Source: Molossus alvarezi
Taxonomy: Eukaryota > Chordata > Mammalia > Chiroptera > Molossidae
DNA length: 64,000 nucleotides
Assembly: GCA_037176705.1 (NCBI GenBank)
Contig: JBAWUJ010000051.1
Location: 744,001 to 808,000 of the forward strand
Direction of reading: 5' to 3'
Part shown: positions 35,976-46,396 of the stretch, one piece after another
Layout: every line of letters begins with the position of its first letter
How positions within the stretch are numbered: position 1 is the first letter of the stretch
Position numbers and translations under genes: made by a program
The notes under the pieces: model-generated
What the model saw: only the letters and a program-made list of their open reading frames with translations
Told to the model about the DNA's origin: nothing
Databases searched by the model: none

Positions 35976-37643
35976 ACCTGCGTTCAGACCCAACCCCTAT
36001 TCTCACCTCTTCTTGATCCTGGATAAGTCACTGTGCCTTTCAGGGCCTGTCTGTCTCCTGACTGCACAATAAATTGTTCTAGCAGGTGCTTCTTGGGGAT
36101 GTTCAGGGTCATGTGAGGTAAGAGCTACAAAGTTGGAGGAGGGCTGTCCTATGAAGGTGGTGTGTCCAACCCTTCTTCATGCCTGTTGTTACCTCCTTGG
36201 TGTTTGCTTTTCTCCCAATCCCACCTGTACTCTTTATATTCTGAATGTGTATGTTAGTGTGTGTGTGTGTGTGTGCGCGCGCTTGCGTGCGCACATGTGG
36301 GGGATCAGATCCCAGTGTTCTCATTCTGGATCCCAGAACAAAATGACTCCCCCATAATCAGGAATATGCTGGAACTTCACCATAGGTCAGGATCTCCAAT
36401 TTTCAATCCTACTCTCTGGGAGAGGCTGGAGTCTTGTTCTTGAAGATCTGAACATTACTGAACTCTGGACTCTGAATGTCATGCATGTTGGTTAATTTCT
36501 AGAATATTTTTTCAAATTGATAATTCCCTGATCCTCGCTCTCCTGTCCCTTCCCTGGTATCCCTGTCCTCCTCTCTGTCTCCCGATGGAGAAGCTCTGGT
36601 CCCTCTGCTTTGCCCCCTCCATCAAAAGGTCCCCTATCCCCCCCTTTGTTCTGCCTTTTCATAGATGTCCTCTGTCTCCCCAGTTCTGACCCATCTGTGG
36701 TATGCCCCTGTTCTGTCTTGTCCCTCCTGGATGGTCCTGTTCCTGCTCTGCCCCTCAGTCACAGGCACCTGAAGGGTGTGCTCCAGTACCTGGTGTTCTC
36801 TCCTGCCTGCAGCTGCCATGTGTTCACTCTGTACCTGGAGCACAGCTCACCCTCTTCATCTCTCCAAACCTCCCTGTGCTCTCTGGAAACATCTCGAATA
36901 TCATTTCAAATGTCAAATCACCAGTGGTCTCTAGAGAGAAAGGTGGGGGGCATAGGGCAGGGTAGATGGGAAATAAATGTTGATAGAAAGAGACTTGACT
37001 GTGGTTGTGAACACTCAAAATACAGATTATACACCTGAATCCTATGTTATTTTATTAACCAATGTCACTCCAATACATTCAATTAAAAATAAATAAAAGG
37101 TGGGGGATCTTTGAGGGTGAATTGGTCATCAGAGTGGATAGGATTAATACAATATTTAGAGACCCCATACTAGTCTTATCAAAGGGATTATTCTGTAAGT
37201 TGTATTTATTTCTAACTACTGTGCTGTACATCTGAAACCAGTGTTAATTAGCAATGGTAACTGAAAAAAATTAGTATTATTAAAAACTTTCAAAAATTGA
37301 CATCTAAATGTAAATAAGAGTGATCTTTTAAAAAATATAAATCACATCATGACACTCTCAGGTCTAAAAACCAGAAGGGTCAGCTGTCCAGCCAGAACCA
37401 TTGCCATGATGGTGACCCTAATGCGAGAGCAACACCCTGTATTCCCCCTCCAGCTGCCTCTGACACTGTTCTGGTGGCAGTGGGCATGGTGCCCATTGAA
37501 CTCTGCTTCCTTTACAGTGTGCTAGGTGGCACTTTGACTGCTTAGTTCTAGTGGAAGCAGGCACAAAAACAAAAATGTTTTTTAACCTTTAATGGTTCTA
37601 ATAGCATTTTGAATGCACCCAAGGGAACTTTATCTTCCCTCTG
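35972..37643 (+). repeat. Diverged partial copy of the array unit, without L1A
   Basis: It matches unit coordinates 1905 to about 3550. The first ~200 bases (to about 36170) differ from unit 1 at only three sites. After that I see roughly one difference per ten bases, plus indels. At 37637-37643 the shared 'ccctctg' is reached, and the sequence then runs on into unique DNA exactly where the array units have L1A. This copy therefore shows the empty target site. It contains no gene that I recognise. Confidence 0.9.
36256..36292 (+). repeat. GT/GC simple repeat
   Basis: A run of GT dinucleotides passes into GC and mixed GT/GC. It is an expansion of the short GT-rich patch at unit position 2179-2210 and is found only in the diverged copy. 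Confidence 0.85.
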
Positions 37644-38460
37644 CCTTTTCCTGACCCCCAGTCTGGCTCCGCCTGCCTTGATGGCAGAAATCTGAGATGG
37701 TGCTGCCCAGTCAGCCAGGGAACATGGATCTGGTTGGATGTCTGAAGGGAAATGCAGTTTTCTTAGGAAGTAAGTGGAAGGAGGCATCTGCTAGGATCAG
37801 CCATGCACAAGGAGACTAAGCTATTCATGACACTGTCATGGAATCACTGCTGCATGATCCCACCATGCTCTCTCCCCCCACCTACATCCCAGGGGACCCA
37901 TGAATCACCCAAACCAGAAAGAAGCTCCGTGACCTCTGAGATTGCAAAGACCCTCTGCAAAGCCCTTGAGCTCAAATGCCTAATCTCAGACTACAGATCC
38001 CAGACCCCTTCAGTCCTAGGAGGTAGCCTGTTGTGACTTTTTAATTCCACCTTTACAAACAAAGCCAAGTCTTGGTCTTTTGCACAATGTTCAGAGCTGT
38101 GTGAGCACCCAGCGGGGGGCAACTTCACTGGTGTACCCTGGGACACTTGTTGGATGACCTCAGACCCAGCACTGACATCAAGTTTGAACCTGTATCAATC
38201 TGGTGAACACCACTTGACCCTTGCTGGGGCCTCACTGAAAATCTAACGCATGCAACTGGAGTATCTGCAGAGACTTTTTCAGTTACTGAGCCTAACAGGC
38301 AGCCGGCAGGTGGAGGCAGGTAAAGACAGACCTCAGGATCCCTTGGGACCTTTGCTGACCTGCCCCCAGGCTAGGGGCTGCTAAAATCCAGCCCTGGTGC
38401 ACAGCTTGGAACTTCCTGTGCTCACCACGCCAGTAGAGGCTTCCACAAACTGAATTGTTT
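37644..38460. other. Single-copy flank; no gene recognised
   Basis: Moderately GC-rich DNA without L1. The longest frame (37803-38036, plus strand, 77 codons) has no recognisable domain. It holds the original right side of the L1A target site. Confidence 0.55.
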
Positions 38461-38780
38461 TGTAGTTCCAAATAGATTTTCTGGGAAAGTCACAGAAAAA
38501 AGTGTCTGACGTTGGATGGCACCAGAGTCCCATACAAGGTGAACCCAGAAAGGTCCACTACAAGACACCTCATAATTAAAATGTCAATGGTTAAAGATAA
38601 TAAATTTTACAAGCAACAAAAGAAATCAGTCAGTTACCTACAAGGGAACTAACATTGTCAGCTGATTCTCAATGGAAATATTTCAGGTCAGAAGGAATTG
38701 GCATAAAATATTCAAAGTGAAGAAAAGCAAAAACCTACAACCAAGATTACCCATTTAAAATTGAAGGAGAAGAGGATGTA
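38461..38780 (+). mobile_element. L1 ORF1-type fragment
   Basis: It matches the C-terminal half of ORF1 in the other L1s in order: 'cctcataattaaaatg', 'cagttacctacaaggga', 'gtcagctgattctcaatgg', 'ggtcagaaggaattgg' and 'cccatttaaaattgaagg'. It is more diverged than the others and lacks both ends. It could be an older L1 or a HAL1 piece. Confidence 0.7.
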
Positions 38781-39060
38781 AAAATGGAGGCAGAGTGAAT
38801 AGAAGCTACACAGATGATCTCCCAGGACCAAATGGGGATTACAACTAAAATAAAGACAAATCCACAGAGAAAAGCAACAGAAAAGCACCAGGACAGGACC
38901 ATATAACCAGGGACACTGGAGATTCCAAAATGGTGGCAGAGTGAATGGAAGACACAGACCATCTCCCAGGACCAAACTGAAATTACAACAAAAATAAAGA
39001 CATCATCAGAAAAAACAATAGAAAAGCAGCTTGGAGGACCACATAACCAGGGACACTAAT
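38781..39060 (+). repeat. Two tandem 5'UTR monomers, about 146 bp period
   Basis: The block starting 'aaaatgg(a/t)ggcagagtgaat' at 38781 starts again at 38927. Both contain 'atctcccaggaccaaa', 'aataaagaca' and 'ataaccagggacac'. The element at 61805 has a single such block. Monomer-built 5'UTRs are known from some mouse L1 families; here this is an observation of two copies only. Confidence 0.65.
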
Positions 39061-39659
39061 TCAATCCTGGTAAACTTGCAGAGACACAAGAGGAAGGCTG
39101 GAGCCCACAATCCACAGTGGCCTTAGCTAGGTGCAGTGGCCTTAGATGTGAGCAGCGCCCTCAGGTTAAACTCCCAAGTGGTTCCAAAGTGCAGAGCTGG
39201 GGCAGAGGCTAAAATAGCCACAGCCACTTACCTTGGGCTCTGGTAGAAAGAGGGCAGACTGGACCAGAACTGTGTGGGGATACTCAGGATTTGGAGGGCG
39301 CTCAGCTTTTGCTGATTTACAGCCATGCAGGATGGTGGTCATCTTACTCCTTCCCAGGGCTCTGGGGAAAGGCAGCAGCCCTTCCCTCAGAGATTCAACC
39401 CCACTCGGTGGCCACTGAAATGCAAGTTGAGGCCCATTAACAACCTCCATCTGCCCCACCCTTGGGAAATCCCCTTATGCTGAACACCTGAGGGAGTTTG
39501 TCATTCAATGAAGAAGTCAATGATCTTCCGGTAACTGCTACTGATAGCCTTCAAGCAAAAAAGCTAGAGGACAGCTGTACCATTCCTGGGCTAGCATCTC
39601 TAACCAGAAAACTGAGACTTGAAAGTGGTGTTTAACGTGGTCCTCCCTAGCTCATCCAA

Positions 39660-40087
39660 ATGAGAAGAGAGGGCGCCACAAACAGCAGAACACCAACACA
39701 CACAGGGAAAATTTGGCAGACTCCAAAGCCCACTGTGATAGCCAAAATGATGAAACACAGAAACAAAAGCCAAATCAAAGGGAAAGAGACCTCTACCGAA
39801 GATGAGATAAATGAGGTGAAGTTAAGCAAGTTAACAAAACTAGAATTCAGAGCCATGATCTTGAGGGAGTTCAACAGCATGTGTAAGGACATGAGTACCA
39901 TGAGTAAAGACATAGAAATGTTGAAAATCAATCAGTTGGAACTTTAAAACGATCAAAAAGAAATAAAGGATGACATATCCGAAATTAAGAACACATTGAT
40001 AGGTTTAAAGAACAGAGTAGAAGAAGCAGAGGACCGGATCAGTGAATTAGAAGACAGGGTAGAAAAAGATCAACCAATCAGAAAACC

Positions 40088-40131
<44 letters not shown>

Positions 40132-40273
40132 TTAAAAATAGGAAGACAGCTTAAGAGATCTGTGGGACAACTGGAAACATAATAATATTCACATCATAAG
40201 AGTCCCCGAAGAAGTACAAAATGAGCAAGGGTTAGAGAATGTATTTGAAGAAATAGTGACAGAGAACTTCCAA
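39660..40273 (+). pseudogene. L1 ORF1 remnant (type I element)
   Basis: The frame opens at 39660 and ends at a stop after 95 codons, with 'DEINEVKLSKLTKLEFRA' typical of the N-terminal part in this family. After the stop the same frame continues as a coiled-coil-like stretch ('EEAEDRISELEDRVEKD', near 40018-40071). An AC microsatellite has expanded at 40089 within the coding region. The RNA-binding C-terminal half is missing. L1 ORF1p is a trimeric RNA chaperone; this copy cannot encode one. Confidence 0.8.
40089..40129 (+). repeat. (AC)n microsatellite, about 20 repeats
   Basis: Uninterrupted AC run inside the ORF1 remnant. Confidence 0.97.
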
Positions 40274-40282
40274 CAAAACAGA

Positions 40283-40400
40283 CTTTATTTTATTTTTGTT
40301 GTTGTTGTTCTTGGTATGTGCCTCTAGCAGTAACCAAAGCTGGGACTCTCTGGCCTGCAGGCTTACACTTAACCACTGAGCCAAAATGGCCAGGGCATGG
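40283..40400 (-). mobile_element. tRNA-derived SINE (Ves-like), minus strand
   Basis: Read on the minus strand it starts 'gccctggccattttggctca', continues with an 'agtggttaagtgtaagcctgcagg' type A-box region, and ends in an AAC/AAAT-rich tail. The direct repeat 'caaaacaga' flanks it at 40274-40282 and 40401-40409, as expected for target-site duplication. Confidence 0.8.
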
Positions 40401-40580
40401 CAAAACAGATTTTAATACAAAGGCTATAGTAAGAGACAAAGAAGGACACTACATAATGATAAAATGAGCAATTCAACAAGAGGATATAACCCTTGTAAAC
40501 ATTTATGCATCCAACACAGGAGCACCTAAATATGTAAAACAAGTCTGGATGGACATAAAAGGAGAGATTGACTCATTTGA

Positions 40581-41344
40581 GCTTAGCTCACCAGGTACTG
40601 AGTAAGTTGGTCTTAATGAAATCCCAGCACATGCTGCTGCATGGAAGAAGTGGCAATAACCTGTCCAGCTCTTCCTGCAGCCTCCGGTTCTCGCCCTTGG
40701 CAATGGCATTTGTCCTCAGAGCATCACATACGTTTCTCAAGACCGTGTCCATCTCCTCCAGCTCTGCCTTACATTTCAGCACGTCCTCGTGGCTGCTGGA
40801 GAGAAACACACCTGCTAGGACAGACACCCCGGAGATGGCTCAGCCTCCTGTGAGCAGCTTCTCCCTGCAGAGCTGAGGGGAAAGGGCAGGGGCGGGGCTG
40901 CACAGAAGAGAAAATGGAGAATGGCAGCTTCAACAGACAGTGGATAAGCTCTGGGGGGGTCTCCTCCAGCCCCACAGCCCAAGCCTCCGCCTCCCACCTG
41001 ACAAGTCTCTATCGCCCCATCCAGTCCCTGTCAAAGCAGCCTTCTTCTGTTAGCCTGCTGGGAATACCATGACTTTTATGAACCCCATGCCCTTTTAAAG
41101 AAACCAGAACATATCCAGCTGAATTCCAACACACATGACAGATGGCTCCTTCACTGGGCACTGGATAAGCCCTCTGCCTCAGCTGGGGACACGAGTCTCC
41201 TTATTCCAAGTCAGGCATGTTGGGGGCCAGAGCCTTGCCTGACGGGGCCCAAGAAGGCAAGAGGGGCCAGTTGAACACACACACATGTGCACACACACAG
41301 AGCCTGCTCATCAAGGCACCCTAACAAAACCCTTACCCTAGCCC
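40581..41344. other. Single-copy segment carrying a candidate exon
   Basis: The sequence is not L1 and has a higher GC content than its neighbours. Apart from the candidate exon on the minus strand I see no supported gene part. The minus-strand frames at 40769-40997 overlap the exon's upstream flank and look non-coding (proline-rich, with no domain). Confidence 0.5.
40661..40795 (-). CDS. Candidate internal exon encoding a coiled-coil segment
   Basis: On the minus strand an acceptor 'tttctctccag' precedes 135 bases that end at 'gacag' before a donor-like 'gttatt'. The exon is 45 codons, begins and ends in the same phase, and is fully open. The translation is charged and heptad-like ('[18 protein letters not shown]', then '[14 protein letters not shown]'), as expected of a long coiled-coil protein. 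I do not recognise the gene. No neighbouring exon is visible on either side; the surroundings have been invaded by L1 and SINEs, so this could be an exon of a living gene with large introns, or a stranded relic. The frame extends past both borders (40588-40827), which is compatible with chance intron reading. Confidence 0.4.
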
Positions 41345-41359
41345 CAACTTGCCTCTCAG

Positions 41360-41570
41360 TTTGAGGCTTTTAATTTCTTTTAAAAAATATCTTGTTCATT
41401 GTTTTGTTTATTGAGTTTAGAATAAGAAGGAGGGAAAGAGAGAAGACACATTAATGTATTATTCCACTTATTCATGCATTCCTTGGCTGATGTGCCCTTG
41501 GCTGGGCTTCAAGGTGCAACCATGGCATTTGGGGACGATGCTCTGACCACCTGAGATACCTGGCCAGGGC
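41360..41570 (-). mobile_element. Old tRNA-derived SINE (Ves-like), minus strand
   Basis: The minus strand starts 'gccctggccaggtatctcag' at 41570, runs through an A-box-like 'gtggtcagagcatcgtcc' and a 'gccaagggcacat' block, and ends in a pyrimidine-rich tail. It is clearly diverged. Confidence 0.65.
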
Positions 41571-41874
41571 AGGGCTTTTGTTTCCTTCCTGTCTCAATCT
41601 TTATAGAGCAGCAGAGCACAGGAGGGAGTATGTGAGCAGCCCCAGGCTGTACCTCCCGCCTCCTAGACCCTCCTGTATTCAGAGCTGACTCAAAAGCTCC
41701 CCCAAGTCCAAGGTAACTGAGTCATCACATTTCAATCAAGTCCATTTCCAGAGCCCTTTCCTGAGTTTCCCACACTCAGAGACAGTGGGACAGAGACCAC
41801 CTAGTGTTTCAGGGTTTTCAGCCTTTGTCTGCATCCCTCCAAGCCTCCACCCCTTGTACTTGCACCATTCCAAT

Positions 41875-42020
41875 CAAGGAGAATACCTGGGTTGCAGGTT
41901 CAACCTTTGGTCCTGTACAGGGTCATGTGAAAGGCAACTAATCCATGTATCTCTCTCACATCAATGCTTCTCTCCCTCTCACTTGCCATCCCTTCTACTC
42001 TGTCTAAAAATCAATGGAAA
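41875..42020 (+). mobile_element. 5'-truncated SINE (Ves-like), plus strand
   Basis: It has the middle and tail blocks of the family: 'tacctgggttgcaggttc', 'gggtcatgtgaaaggcaac', 'atctctctcacatcaatgc' and 'ctctgtctaaaaatcaatgg'. The tRNA-like head is absent. Confidence 0.7.
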
Positions 42021-42482
42021 TATACATTCATCCCACACACACACAGAATGTTGGGAAGGAACTGGCATCATGGTCATACCCCTGAGTTGAGACAAGACCT
42101 AGACTCACACTGTGACTGTGCCAACAACTAGGAGCACTGACTGAACAATGATTTAATCTCTGAGCCTATGACCTCTTCTGTCAAGAATGTTATATTCAGT
42201 CACCACAAACACTGAGTTAGTGTACACAGAGAGTATTCCAAAAGCTTCCTGTGAGTCTCAGGCTGCATCTCTGTCCACTGACCCAAACATAAAGAGTGTT
42301 CTGCAATATCCTTATAGCCAACAGCATCATGACCCAGTGCCTGAATGAATCTCATCTATCACACGTATGTTCCCATGAGGCTCAATGCAGCCTTGACCTT
42401 GGGGACATGAGATCACACTCAGCATTACATTTGGGGCCATTTCACAAAGCCAATCACCACCAAAAAGCACCCAAGTAGACAT
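42021..42482. other. No feature recognised
   Basis: Single-copy-looking DNA between a SINE and an L1 5' end. The reading frames are short and without domain. Confidence 0.5.
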
Positions 42483-42949
42483 ATAATTGAGAAGATGGCA
42501 GCGGGCAGGACCGGAGGGTGGGTAAGTGCAAGAGAGTGAACTAGTGTGTGAGAGAGAGTGAGTGAACATGAAGGTGGACAACCAAACTCATGCAGTGCAG
42601 AGACATGGAGCAGAGGTTCCAGTGCTGTGGATGGGAGCAGCCTGCTACCATGATAAGCAGCTCTTCAGGGCACTTCTCCCTGTGCTGTGGGGAGGTCTAA
42701 CCATTTTGGAAGATCCTGGGTCTTCATTGGGAGGAGGCATTGAGAGTGGCTAGGGCTCAGCAACCTGAGCCCACCAGTTCACCTAGCAATATTGAACCAG
42801 TGGACACCCTGTGTCAACACAGACCAGTGCACAGTAGTTGAGCTGTCAAGGTGCCGGTTGTGGAAAACAAGAACAGCTGAATGGCTGGAAACCCAGCACC
42901 ATGTCCCACAGTAACAGCCCAATCACAATTGAGACATAGATCTACCAGT

Positions 42950-43825
42950 TGGCTAAAATGGGGAGACAAACAAACAACACCCAAAGGAGAGAAAAAGAGG
43001 AATCACTGGAAATTAGAAAAACTGGAAAAAAGCAACTTGTCAGATAAAAAATTCAAGGCAATGATTGTAAGGGTGCTCAAACAACTTGGTGAGAACTACA
43101 AGCAACTTAAGATTTATGAAGAGCTCACTGGGAACTACTTCAGCTTAAAAAAAATAAGTAGAAGCTACGCATAAAGAGGTAGAAGCTATGCATAAAAGTC
43201 AAGAAAAAATAAAGAATGGAATAGTTGTTATGAAAAATACCTTAAAAGGATTCACTTGTAGATTAGAAGAATCTGAAGGCCGAATCAGTGACTTAGAAGG
43301 CAAGGTACAGAAAAATGCCCAAATAGAGCAGAAAATGGGAAAAAAAATTAAAAAGCAGGACGAGTGTTTAAGGGAGCTGTGGTACAATACAAAATGTAAC
43401 AACATTCACATTATATGGGTACCAAAAGAAGAAGAATCAGAGAAAGGAATAGAGAACCTATCTGAAGAAATAATGACAGTAAATTTTCCTAAACTGGTAA
43501 AGGAAAAGTCACACAAGTCCAGGAAACAATGAGTCCCAAGCAAGATGAACCCCGAAGACCCACAGCTAGACACATCATAATAAAAAAGGCAAACATTAAA
43601 GACAAAAAAAGCATCTTAAACAAGAGAGAGACACAAAGTTACCTATGAGGGAGCTCCCATTAGACTTTTCAGCTTATTTCTCAATAGAAACAATGCTGGC
43701 CAGAAGGGAGTGGCATGAAGTGTACAAAGTAATCAAAGTAATGCAAGGCAAGGGTCTGAATCCAAAACTACTCTATCCAGAAAAGCTATCATTCAAAATT
43801 GAAGACTTGAAGGAGAAATAAAGAG
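42950..43825 (+). pseudogene. L1 ORF1 remnant (type II element)
   Basis: Fragments of one ORF1 are visible: 42881-43174, containing 'WLKWGDKQTTPK' and 'SDKKFKAMIVRVLKQLGENY', and 43188-43532, containing the coiled coil 'RLEESEGRISDLEGKVQ' and 'NNIHIIWVPKEEE'. The latter starts the RNA-binding region. The C-terminal part to about 43825 is broken by stops. The ORF1 product binds L1 RNA; this copy is dead. Confidence 0.85.
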
Positions 43826-43921
43826 CTTCATGGATTAAAAAAAAAAAAAAAAGCAAAAGGAATTTACCACCACCAAACCAGCACTGAGAGAAATGCTTAA
43901 GGGACTGTAGTAAGAAGAAAA

Positions 43922-43924
<3 letters not shown>

Positions 43925-43959
<35 letters not shown>
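43925..43959 (+). repeat. (GA)n microsatellite in the L1 inter-ORF spacer
   Basis: About 17 GA repeats lie between ORF1 and ORF2. The element at 46397 has the same at 48473-48508, and the element at 56885 has a short version near 59009. Confidence 0.97.
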
Positions 43960-43962
<3 letters not shown>

Positions 43963-43980
43963 CACAGGCACAAAATTAAA

Positions 43981-45281
43981 ATGGCAACTAATAACTATTT
44001 ATCAATAATTACCTTAAATGTAAATGGTTTAAATGCTCCCATCAAAAGACATAGGGTAGCTAACTGGATAAAAAAAAACATGACCCATATATATGCTGTC
44101 TACAAGAGACCCACCTCATAACAAAACACACAGAATGAAAGTGAAGGGATGGAAAACATTTTCCAAGCAAATGAAAATAGCTAGTGTAGCAATACTCATA
44201 TCTGACAAGGTATACTTCAAAACAAGTGTCATAATAAGAGACAGCAAAGATCACTACATAATATTAAAAGGATCAATGCAACAAGAGAATATAACCCTGG
44301 TAAACATATATGTACCAAATACGGGAGCACCAAAATATATTTTAAAAACTTCTGAAGGAATTCAAAGGAGAGATCAATAGCAATATGATCATAGTGGGAC
44401 ACTTTAACACGACGCCACTGACACCAGGGAATAAACTTCTAGACAAAATATTAAGAAGAACAGAGTCCTTACAACACAAACTAGATCAGTAGAACTTCAT
44501 TGATATTTACAGAACATTTCACCCCAAAGCTGCAGAATACACATTCTTCTCAAGTACACATGGGGCATTCTCAAAGATAGAGCACATGTTAGGACACATA
44601 CTAAGCCTCTACAAATTCAAGAAGATGGGAATCCTATCAAACATCTTCTCAGATCACAATGGCATAAAACTAGAAATCAATTGCAACAAGAACATGTAAA
44701 GACATTTGAACACATGGAAGGTAAATAGCATGTTATTAAACAATGAATGGGTTACTGAGGAGATCAAAGAAGAAATTAAAAACTTCCTGGAAACCAATGA
44801 AAATGAACACACAACAACACAAAATCTATGGGACACAGTGAAAGCAGTCCTGAGAGGGAAGTTCATAACATTACAGGCCTACCTCAAGAAACAAGAAAAA
44901 TCCCTAATTGACTTTCTTGCCCTACAACTTAAAGAACTAGAAAGTAAACAGAAAGAAAAACCTGACGTAGTAGAAGGAAGGACATAGAAAAGGTCAGAGC
45001 AGAAATAAATGACATAGAGACTAAAAAACAATGCAAAAGATCAATGAAACAAAAAGTTGGGTCTTTGAAAAGATAAACAAGATCGATGGACCTTTAGCCA
45101 GACTCATTAAGAAACAGAAAGAGAGAAACCAAATAAACAAAATCAGAAATGAAAGGGAAGTCACAACTGACACCACAGAAATACAAAGGATCATCAAAAC
45201 ATACTAAGAACAATTATATGCCAACAGTTGGACAATCTGGAGAAAGGGACAAATTTCTCGAAACACACAGCCTCCCAAAAC
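43981..45281 (+). pseudogene. L1 ORF2 remnant: endonuclease region, type II element
   Basis: The start ATG at 43981 opens a run that, in pieces, matches the ORF2 endonuclease: 'IITLNVNGLNAPIKRHRVA', 'ILISDKVYFKTSVIIRDSK', and 'NITLVNIYVPNTGAPKYI' (44093-44380). The connector before the RT follows (44706-44987, '[19 protein letters not shown]'). Stops and frameshifts separate the pieces, and the sequence ends before the RT. Confidence 0.85.
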
Positions 45282-45649
45282 TGATGTTTTACACAGATAA
45301 TGAAGAAATGACTTCTCTGAAGTATCTATCAGTTGTCATGGATTAGACTCTCTTGTGAAAGCAGTGTCATTGATGGGTGTGGAAAAGTAGCTCAAGTTTC
45401 ATCTAACAGATTATGGATTCAGATCCATCTAACTGTAAATATAATTGTGCTTTTCTATATGCAACTGGCATTAAATCAGATAATTGTGGATCTAGAAAAA
45501 TATGAGTTTGTAAAACAAGCTATATAGTCAGTGTGCTTCACTTTGCAATATTTTTGGTGACTATTTTTCACAAAATAAAAATAATATTAAGATTGCAAAG
45601 TTTTATTTTAATTTGCATTATTTGTTTTAGTAGCAAAAATGTATTCAAA
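45282..45649. other. No feature recognised
   Basis: AT-rich DNA. The one frame (45333-45527) shows no domain. Confidence 0.5.
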
Positions 45650-46396
45650 TGCATTTATTGAAGTGTAACATACACACCAAAAAAGCACACAAATCACCAC
45701 TCTGCAACTCAATGACTTATCACAAAGTGAATACACCCTTGTAACTACAACACAGTTCAAGAAAATTAAACTAAACTAGCAACCCAGAAGCTCAGCTCCT
45801 GATAGTCCCCAATCACCACACATTCCATCTTACCAAAGTTAACCATCATCTAGTTCTTAACAATACAGATTAGTATCGCCTGCTATATAAATTTGTGGAT
45901 TAGGACCATACACTAGGAACGACTCCATGTCTGGCTCTTTTTCCTTGTGATTATATCTGTGACATTCATCCATGTGAGAATTGCACAATTCATTCATTTT
46001 CACTCTTATGCGCTATTCTTTGTATGAATATGCCACATTTATCAATTGTGCTGTTCATGTACATTTGGTTTACTTCCATTTGGGGGCTAGAAACAATAAT
46101 ATAATTAGGACTATTCTTGTTCATTTCTTTTGGTTCACATATATACATATTTTAGTTAAGTATGGACCTACGAAAAAATGTGGTCATAATGACTGCATAT
46201 ATTTAAATTTAATACATGTTACTGAAATTTTTTCCAAACATGTTTGACCAACATGCCTTTCAGCCACCAGTTTAGGAGAGTTCTAATGATTACACTTATT
46301 CTTGTCATAATGGCCACATTAGAAACTGTAATAGTCATAGTATACCCTTCTATGCAATACTGAATCTTATTTAAAAGTAAAGTGAGAGTAAATCTA
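45650..46396 (-). mobile_element. Ancient antisense L1 (L1M-type) 3' region
   Basis: Plus-strand motifs match the reverse complement of old mammalian L1 3' ends as I remember them: 'tttattgaagtgtaacatac', 'caactcaatgacttatcac', 'ttaaccatcatctagttct', 'gtctggctctttttcc', 'gacattcatccatgtgaga' and 'tgaatatgccaca'. Divergence is high. It is the only L1 piece in this window that I read on the minus strand. Confidence 0.7.

Larger units (their letters stand above)
38781..40580 (+). mobile_element. L1 with type I 5'UTR, ORF1 and a small piece of ORF2; 3'-truncated and rearranged
   Basis: The 5'UTR (38781 to about 39655) shares blocks with the elements at 50150 and 61805, such as 'accttgggctctgg', 'agattcaaccc' and 'gcacctgagggagttt'. 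ORF1 follows, then a reverse SINE, then about 170 bases of the ORF2 endonuclease region ('aagagacaaagaaggac', 'caacaagaggatataaccc'). The end of ORF1 and the start of ORF2 are missing at the SINE. The element stops near 40580 without a 3'UTR. Confidence 0.85.
42483..45281 (+). mobile_element. L1 with type II 5'UTR; 3'-truncated in ORF2
   Basis: The 5'UTR starts near 'gaagatggcagcgggcagg' and shares blocks with elements at 46397, 56885 and 60980 (for example 'tcctgggtcttc', 'gagcccaccag', 'cacagaccagtgcacag' and 'gctgtcaaggtgcc'). ORF1 and the first third of ORF2 follow. It stops at 'cctcccaaaactgatg', before the RT, with no 3'UTR or A tail, so the right end was lost by later deletion or rearrangement. 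Confidence 0.88.

Noticed and set aside
37803..38036. 77-codon plus-strand frame in the single-copy flank
   Set aside because: No domain, no splice-compatible structure and no second copy for comparison.
38712..38975. Hydrophobic minus-strand frame resembling a membrane protein
   Set aside because: It is antisense to the two L1 5'UTR monomers. A- and purine-rich L1 sense strands give hydrophobic antisense frames throughout the window.
45333..45527. 64-codon frame in the AT-rich gap
   Set aside because: Short, with no recognisable similarity.
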